Positions 57,093-64,000 of a DNA stretch of 64,000 nucleotides are shown here, one piece after another. Every line of letters starts with the position of its first letter. Position 1 is the stretch's first letter. The DNA comes from Cinnamomum chago. Lineage: Eukaryota; Streptophyta; Magnoliopsida; Laurales; Lauraceae. The notes beneath the pieces were generated by a model, which had not been told where the DNA came from, did not search any database, and saw nothing but the letters and a program-made list of their open reading frames with translations. Both the position numbers and the translations under genes were made by a program. Where the stretch lies: NCBI GenBank assembly GCA_038049695.1, contig CP142456.1, forward strand, positions 68,227,922 to 68,291,921, in the 5' to 3' direction.

Positions 57093-57434
57093 TTGTATTG
57101 GACTGCTAATTCGACACGCAAGAAACTTGACTATTTTCCATAGGCGGAGAAATTTGATCCTTCAAGCTTCAAAGGAGTAGGGCTGGCACCTTATATGTTC
57201 ATTCCTTTTGGATGGGGGCCTTGCATGTGCCCTAGTAAAGAGTGCGCTCGAATAGAAATGCTTGTGTTTCTCCACAACATAGTGAAGAGGTTCAAATGGA
57301 AGGCAGTGTTCCCAAATGAGAAGATAATAGTTGATCCTATCTTTGCCTTCCGAAGAACCACCAAATTTAAAAATCACACTGCCATTTCTTTGTCTAGACA
57401 TTTATATTTTATTTTCAATCAACTTTTAGTATAA
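57093..57434 (+). pseudogene. CYP716-like cytochrome P450, last exon, decayed
   Basis: After a good acceptor (TTTCTACAG|TTG) the frame reads LYWTANSTRK, then after an in-frame TAG at 57141-57143 [19 protein letters not shown], the heme-binding region [15 protein letters not shown] and [23 protein letters not shown]. This order matches the C-terminal exon of CYP716-type enzymes, ER-bound monooxygenases acting on triterpenes. The heme loop is damaged: the usual FGGGPRMCPGKE has lost its Arg and two Gly, although the Cys ligand stays. The tail after KIIVDP no longer matches. No upstream P450 exons were found, so this is a partial pseudogene. Confidence 0.8.
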
Positions 57435-58019
57435 CATTTTTACCATTGTATGTCCAGTTGTTGACTTTATGGAAGATTCAGACTCTGTTAAATTTACTTG
57501 TATTTTCTTCTTTATTTAGTGATTGGTTTGTAGCTTCTATTTGCATTGCTGTGTTGTATTCTAGCTCTGTAGGGGACCTTTGTCTCTCTGAGAGGTTCGT
57601 GGATAACACGAATTCAGTTACCCTTTACTCAGGTTACATGTAAATTGATTTTCTGTAATTGGTTGTTGGAAAGAACAAAATAATTTTAGACTTGGTTATA
57701 ACTCAGGTTTTCCAAATGCAAGCAACTGTGGCTTACCCATTACTTAAGACTACACGGGTTGCACAGGTTCAAACAGGCACAAGTGGGCCATTAGGGCCCG
57801 GTATGGATCTTCATAAACCCAGTGATGGTTGGTAGCTCGACTTGTGTGTAAATTATGCTTCATGTGTTTGGAAAACCTGAGTTGCAGGCCATCCACAATT
57901 ACTAAGCAAATCTGCAAGTAATCAGAGTTACAATTGACTTCGCCTGTTCGCCATGACCAGTTACAGGGTAATTGAGTTCTAAAGATTTGACCAAAACCTT
58001 TGGGTTGGTTTCAACACGC
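57435..58019. other. Gene-free stretch
   Basis: No reading frame of note. AACTCAGGTTTTCCAAA at about 57702-57718 recurs inverted at about 57868-57885, possibly a small MITE, but no TSD was found. Confidence 0.4.
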
Positions 58020-58027
58020 CCGGTACC

Positions 58028-58508
58028 TAGGGTTGTAAATGGGTCCCCGATTCTCCGATTACCCGAAAGTTCTGACCCGTTAGGTTCCGGGTCTGGGTCC
58101 TTATTTTGGTCCCGATAAACAAATGGTTCCGGTTCTGGATCCTTTTTTTGGAACCGATATCTAAACGGTTCCGGTTTTGGATCCACAGTGGCTCAAACCC
58201 GTGGACCCGGGACCCGACCAAATATACACTAACATAAGGTAACTTTATTTTGTGAAAACAAAACCCTTCTTACTTTTTAACTTTTCTATATTAAGGTTTT
58301 TACTTTCTCCATCTCATACCCGGAATAGGAACCAGATCCGCCTCACAAATGGTTCCGGTTCCGGTTCTGGTTCTTTTTAATATTATCGGTTCCGGTTTCG
58401 GAACCAGTTTTCTGGTTCCGAACCGGCTCCGGTTCCGATTCCCCTTCTTAGAAAACGGTTCCGGTTCCACCCTGGACCCGGACCGGAACCGACTCATTTA
58501 TAACCCTA
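58028..58508. mobile_element. hAT MITE, 481 bp, perfect 8-bp TSD
   Basis: The ends are TAGGGTTGTAAATGGG on the left and, read inward, TAGGGTTATAAATGAG on the right. The identical 8-bp flank ccggtacc lies at 58020-58027 and 58509-58516. The inside is packed with GGTTCCGG/CCGGAACC words. It shares its ends and GATTACCCGAAAGTTC with the element in CURT1B intron 1. No transposase; the exact TSD suggests a more recent insertion than that relative. Confidence 0.85.
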
Positions 58509-58516
58509 CCGGTACC

Positions 58517-60135
58517 GAATAGTATCTAAGAACGTGCTAGTTGCTGTCCTTTCTGCCACAGTTTTGCTTAGGGCCCTTGTGGATCTTAGTAAGCTGAGTG
58601 CTGGTGACTCTTTATTCATAAATCAAGGCTCATGTCTTCAGATAACATGAAAGTCGAGTTGTTTTATTCTTTGCAAATGCATGTAAGTAGATTTAGAGGT
58701 AAAGTGGGTGCTGGGTAACCAAGGTCCAAGGATCCAAACAGGGCCCAATCAAACATAATTTTACTGCAACACCAAAATAATTTATTTTTTTGGATTTCAC
58801 TAGTCTGTGTTTCAAAGTCCAACATTAAATATTCCAGAGACTTTGGCAGGAGTCAGAAAAAAGCATGAGCTGAAGCTAGTATATCCACTATTTCATCATG
58901 GTTCAGAAGAGGGAGAATGGTTTAGTCCCACAATCTAATAAATCAAAGCAACAGAGCCAGCACACAAATTAATCATTTTCTGTGCATCTGATAAGGAATC
59001 AATCACTGAACCAGTTCTGACTTCTTTCTTACCTTTGTGGAAATTCTGATGTTTACTATGAGGTGTTGGTGTAAGTGGTTATATGAGCAACCAAATTAAC
59101 AAAACACTCCCTGCAGACTCTAAGGAGAGAGGCTTTATTTTCTTTTTCCTTGAATACCTGTTCTTAAAAAGGTATTATCATGCAGGCTAAAATTCCTAAA
59201 GTAGAGAAGAAGTGGCGTGCCTTGCTGTTTTAAACTGCTATTTGGTCTGTGGCTCTTTGTCCAGGCTGTGGGCATTGTTCTTTCATTCTGTCTTCGTCTC
59301 AAGCTTGCTTTGTAATCTCAAGCTTTGCCCCTTTGATCGTCAGTACAGCTCTTTACAAAAAAATTTAAAATAGAGAAGTGGCTTCCCATAATTTTGCAAA
59401 CTAGGGTACTAGTTTTGGATTTTGGTTTAGAACTCTTATTTTCTAGAAATGGACTGAAAATAATGTATTAAAAGTCTAACACAATTTTGAAAATGATTAA
59501 TAGATAAACATCCAATTAAATTTTTATGCAAACGGCGCATGAGAAGACGAACAGAATTTGAGAAATAAAAAGTTCACCTGTATAACAGGAGTGCCCTATA
59601 TCCGCTTAAAATGTGAACCTCCTTCAAATGAAACGAAAGAGGAGGATGTGGACTAGCTAACCTTTGATAAGAGGCTTGTAACACGGTTGGAAGGTGCTCA
59701 ATGTCGTAGGTTTGAGTCATATTACAAATAAGAGTAGCAGCTTGGGTAAAAAAATCATTTCGATGATGTTTGGCATCCTGCAATTTCGTTCAACTTGAGT
59801 TTGCATTTGAGAGCTTAAATCCTCCATCTTTGCCTTCCTAAATATAATTTTGAAGTTGGAGACATAAGGTTGTGAGATGAATCAATCAATGCACTTAGCT
59901 AGAAAATCAGTATTTTGAGGCTCCAAAATTAAATGTTAGGATTATCTCAATGGGAGTGATTCAGTCCACCCTTGTCCTAAATGTCACCTACCATACAACA
60001 TAACTACCTTCGTAGATTTGATGCATCCTAGTTGGGCCCACATAGGACAACTTTTTCATGAAGTGGGCAGAGGTTGACAGGAGAACAGCCCACCCAATGG
60101 AATGCCTTAATTTCTGAGATGAAAACAAAAAAGAA

Positions 60136-60166
<31 letters not shown>

Positions 60167-60621
60167 TAAACCTCTATCTCATTTTAAAAAAGTACATGAG
60201 GATCTGAATATTTCAAAAAAGTAAAAAAAAATTCTATATTTCTTTCAATCAGCTCCTCTCCATAAATTTTTTTCCAAAAAATTGACTAGAATATGAATAT
60301 CCTTATGACAAGTTTTTGTCTTTTGTTAACCTTCTTCCATCCCCAAAATCAACCTAAAAATCACTTTGTGGGGCTCATTGATCAAATGTTGACGCTACCT
60401 TATTTTGATGGTTCAGTCACCTAGGAGAAAGCTAGAATTGGTGTTGCACTTCTTTCTCTGGATTTTCATATGGCCCAAGTTTCATGTAAATTTGATAATC
60501 ATATAACCATTTAATAAAGTTATCTTTTAGTTGTTTGTAATCCATATAAACACTTCTTTTAAATCGTCCATGCATAAAGGCAGCTGAAGTGTGATCCACT
60601 AGGTCGTTTGGGTTGGATTTA
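58517..60621. other. Gene-free stretch
   Basis: No coding frame that I recognise. An (AT)n run at about 60145-60168 follows an A-run. Nothing else could be supported. Confidence 0.4.
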
Positions 60622-62768
60622 GGATTTTACAAAAAAAAACACTTAATGCGCACATGGGACCCGATCAAGCATTTTAGATGTTGTTGCAACAATTAGAGCA
60701 ATTGGGCCGAAAAACTCTTCTCTTTTACCAATTTAGCACATGGTCGGTGCCGACCTTAATTTTTCACTACCTAAGGTCGGTGTTGACCCTATTATAATGA
60801 AAAGTTACAACTCTGTGTGAAAAAAATAGAAAACCTACATCAGTACCGACCTTGTATCAAATATATAATAATCATTGTTTAACTGCATATATTTACCAAT
60901 AAGTTAAAGATTGTCAATGTAAAATCTAATTTTCAGAAACTAAAGTTTTTACAAAACATCACAACCAAAGGAAACCCAAGAATTCACAGCAAGATATGAC
61001 AATCCAGTGATTCTATATTATAAAAAAAAATCCAAACTAAATATCATGTTCCTTTTCGTTAGTCAATGATGACAACCTCCATGGGCAATAAAATTTGTTT
61101 CGATTCTATGGATAAACCTAAGATTCAATTTAATCGGTATTGTTTAATGAATTGTGGACCCAACTTACTAATAAAAATGCACTCCTTAAGAGCGGTTACG
61201 CCAATTCCTAAATAGGATTCTGCTCATTTTGACGGAAAGCATTCTTTTCTTTGCCATATTTCAAATACCTACAATAACTGCAGTCATAAAAGAATGAAGT
61301 CTTCCTTAGAGTTTAAATAGGTTAAAAGATTTTCATGTGGTACAAAGCAATTTATCGAGGCTAGGCATGAAGCCAGAATTCAAAATATAGGTAAAAAACT
61401 TGCAGTAAAGTAAAATTTACTGATAACCAAGTATATCCATATACATGCAGAGATTGGTAATGTGCTAGGTACAGGGGTATCTTTGCTATTAGTTACATGT
61501 TTGTTGCTAGTACGTATGTTTTATTAGTGTATGGTGGAACTATTTCCGCCATGTAGTACATACCATGTAGTTACCCGTTTCAAACGATTTTTAAAGCCAG
61601 ATTTTTAATTGTTCACATTTGTATCATCTATATTGTTTACCAAAAATTTCCTGTGACTCAGACTTTGTATTCCTTATTTTATTAGTTAAAGGTATCAATC
61701 TTAAGTTTTGAAAGGCATTTGAAATTCTCATAGTTAAACTATTTTCAAATCTTTTTTTTTTTTGGGTACTACATGGTCGACTCAGACTCCCACATATGTT
61801 CCAACTTCCAAACAAGTTCTGCTGCACTCTAGGGACTTTTTGAAGTTAATTAATTTGACCATATTTCTGCAAATTGGATTTTAGAATATCCTCTATAAAG
61901 TAGTTAAAAATGTTCATAAAAAGCCAAATCTCAATTAAAACCTCCAGATACCATATAGTACCCTGTGACTCAGACTTTGTTCACATTTAGTGCCTTTCAC
62001 ATTTCTATCACATTTGTAATTGACTTGTAAAAAGCAGACTATTAGTAAATTCCAGATTGCCTTGTCATATTTGTTCACCAAAAATTTCACTTTGAAAATA
62101 AATTCGCTTACATTCTCATGCTTGTGTGGCCTTCTTATGAATGAATGAGATTTAGTTTTAACCTATGCATTGTATCTCATAAAATTTTCATTTTAAAACT
62201 TCTTATGCTTGTATAGCCTAACTGATGAATAGGATGGGATCGACTTCCAAGCCATGCAGTGGGCTTCTACCATTTTTTCTAACGTACACCCAGCCATACA
62301 ATTCCATACAAATTTAATTATCCCTCACCAAGTATATCTTCTAATTGATATATTTAGTACATACGGGCCCTACCTCTATGACAATGTAATTGCTGAAAAA
62401 ATTCCAAATTATATTCAACAAATGAATCAATTACACATCAAAGCAAACATTAGATGATACAAATGTGAACAACTAAAAAATGACTTGAAAAATCATTTGA
62501 CATGGGTACTACATGGTATCTTTTACTGGTTGAAAATAAGGTCGGTGTCAATGCAGGTTTTCTATTTTTTTTCGCACAAAGTTGTAACTTTTCATGACAA
62601 TAGGGTCGGTACCAACCTTAGGTAGTGTAAATTAAGGTCGGCACCGACCATGTACCAAATTAGTAAAAAAGAAGGGTTTTTCGGCCCAATTGCTCTAATT
62701 GCTGCAACAACATCTAAAGTGCTTGATCAAGTCCCACGTGCGCATTAAGTATTTTTTTGGTAAAATCC
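60622..62768. mobile_element. Foldback-like element with about 230-bp inverted arms, 2.15 kb
   Basis: The left arm (60622-60853) and right arm (62538-62768) are inverted copies, close to 88% alike by eye. They start GGATTTTAC and run through TTAATGCGCAC, TTTAGATGTTGTTGCA and CAATTGGGCCGAAAAAC. Each arm carries three GGTCGGTG/CACCGACC words, once as the palindrome GGTCGGTGCCGACC. The AT-rich interior contains another inverted element (61561-62519). Long arms with internal sub-repeats and no coding resemble foldback or long-TIR Mutator-like elements. No clean TSD was found. Confidence 0.65.
61561..62519. mobile_element. Inner inverted-repeat element nested in the foldback element
   Basis: Arms 61561-61630 and 62451-62519 are inverted copies sharing TACCATGTAGT, TTGTTCACATTTGTATCATC and GATTTTT. 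Further partial copies of GGTACTACATGG and CTGTGACTCAGACTTTG lie inside (61640-61660, 61767-61780, 61940-61985). No coding; probably a MITE that rearranged after insertion. Confidence 0.55.
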
Positions 62769-64000
62769 TCTTTTTTTTAAAAAATGATTTAATTAAAATA
62801 AATATTTGAAAAATGACATAAGGTTATTTTTGTAATTGTTTTTATGATGAGGACTTGATTGAAAGAAATATGGAAAATGTTTTTACTCTTATGAAGTTTT
62901 CCAAGTCTCCATGTAATTTTTTAGAAATAAGCTAAAGATCTTATACTAATTTGAGAATTTCCCATTTCTGAATGCCATCAGCTGCGAGTAGGAGTAGGGC
63001 TAAATGTGCTAACTCAGGCTTGGACCCATACCAGCCTGACCTTTATGAGTTGGGCCCAACTCCAGCGGGCTGTGACCCATACAAATGGGGGCACAGTCGT
63101 TTTTTAAATTAAGGAGAGGGAAATTTCCAAGACAATCAGATCTCATGAAAGGACTAGATCAGTTCATAATATAGATCGAAGGAACCTCGCCTATGATGGA
63201 AAATGCTTGTTGCCTGCTAAGGATCAAGGGGTTGGTGTTTGGATTGTGGGGGCCCAAACCTAGGGCTGGAAGTGCACTGAGTTGGACCATCATGGTTTAC
63301 ACCCAGCCCACTTCGAGTTCGATAGGTGGGCGCTGGGCCAGCTGGGTTTAAGCCCACCCCACTTCGAGTTCAATTGCTTAGTAAGGCCGATGGGCTAGTT
63401 CTTGGCCAAAAAAGTAAGCCCATTCAATACGAGGGTCGGACTTGGATTGTTTGTCAAATTCAGTTGGCCCAGCCCTATCTTGTTTCTGGTCTACTAAAGT
63501 ATGTTAGGTTATGTTATTTTATTTTTCCATAAAGATGCTTATAAGTTTGAACAAACTAACAAACACAATTGCATTTCTGTTTAAACTAATACCTTTCTTG
63601 ACTCGATCACATGGCCAACCTTTTAGGCCCCCTCGATGAACGACCAAAATAGGAACCAGTCCATTTAATCAAGTCCAAAATACGAACCAAATCCACTACC
63701 TCCATAAGGTTCACCTACTAAAGTATTTATTCTAACTTAGTCAATGATATCTTAGAATCATGAAATCAAAAGTCAAGTCGATTGAACTACAAAATCATTA
63801 ACTTTTGCAAGTGTCCATGTTCACTGTATGAAATGCCCAACTTTAAGATTTTAAAAAATGACATACTAAGTCGAATGGATTAAATTTCATTGACTTAGTC
63901 TGCATGCACTATTAAAGCAGGAAGACAAAATTCAATAGTTTAAAAATTGGACTGATCCGACCAACTGGTTAAACTAAAGCCACTACATAATGAAGTTTGG
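62769..64000. other. Gene-free right end of the window
   Basis: Mostly AT-rich. A GC-richer patch at 62990-63480 with GGGCC/GGCCCA words, starting TAGGGCTGGAAGTG near 63262 and ending CAGCCCTA near 63477, could be hAT-type debris, but its flanks do not match. No gene seen. Confidence 0.4.

Noticed and set aside
57702-57885. A small MITE from the inverted AACTCAGGTTTTCCAAA words
   Set aside because: Arms of under 20 bp and no matching flanks; too weak to call an element.
63262-63484. A hAT MITE with TAGGGCTGG...CAGCCCTA ends
   Set aside because: The 8-bp flanks do not match and the arms pair for only about 8 bases.
1-64000. CRISPR arrays, toxin-antitoxin or other bacterial-type systems
   Set aside because: No spaced short repeats or bacterial gene organisation; the window is plant nuclear DNA.

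Overview
This is a nuclear window from a flowering plant, most likely one with a repeat-rich genome. The evidence is a spliced chloroplast protein gene with GT-AG introns, plant-type gene fragments (caffeate O-methyltransferase-like, CYP716-like P450) and many plant transposon families (hAT, Mutator-like and PIF/Harbinger-like miniature elements, a plant L1-type LINE, Ty1/Copia, Gypsy and Cassandra LTR copies). The species cannot be named from the sequence. No rRNA locus, tRNA gene, CRISPR array or bacterial-type operon was seen.

Host genes are few. The only complete one is CURT1B (24832-28881, + strand, six exons, 186 aa), a thylakoid membrane curvature protein. Three others are partial or uncertain: a COMT-like first exon (5321-5730, - strand) with no downstream exons in the window; a possible two-exon gene of unknown function at 44632-46102; and a decayed CYP716-like P450 exon (57093-57434), preceded by a coding-like stretch I cannot identify (56226-56939).

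The rest is mostly layered transposons, many placed exactly by their target-site duplications (TSDs). From left to right: a hAT end (1-60); a 268-bp Mutator-like MITE (3863-4130, 9-bp TSD); a hAT element with an internal minisatellite (4359-5172); a 2.9-kb Gypsy-type solo LTR (6368-9251); a 2.95-kb decayed hAT transposon with BED and dimerisation domains (9362-12313); a small hAT MITE split by a Copia solo LTR (13707-14775); a near full-length 6.4-kb LINE (14982-21410); a Tourist-like MITE (22875-23409); CURT1B with a hAT MITE in intron 1; LINE remains holding a miniature LTR element (30133-32400); a decayed Copia copy (38184-42246); a SINE-like insertion (45296-45428); a young-looking but broken Copia copy (48411-53860); a Cassandra solo LTR carrying 5S rRNA-like promoter boxes (54065-54395); a hAT MITE (58028-58508); and a foldback-like element with a second inverted repeat nested inside it (60622-62768).

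The observations most worth a second look are the F-box-like motif inside the LINE's first ORF, the nested foldback element, the LINE remains with no ORF2 that carry a miniature LTR element, the mismatch between near-identical LTRs and decayed coding in the 48-54 kb Copia copy, a 61-bp similarity between CURT1B intron 4 and the leader of the 38-42 kb Copia copy, and the unidentified coding-like stretch beside the P450 fragment.
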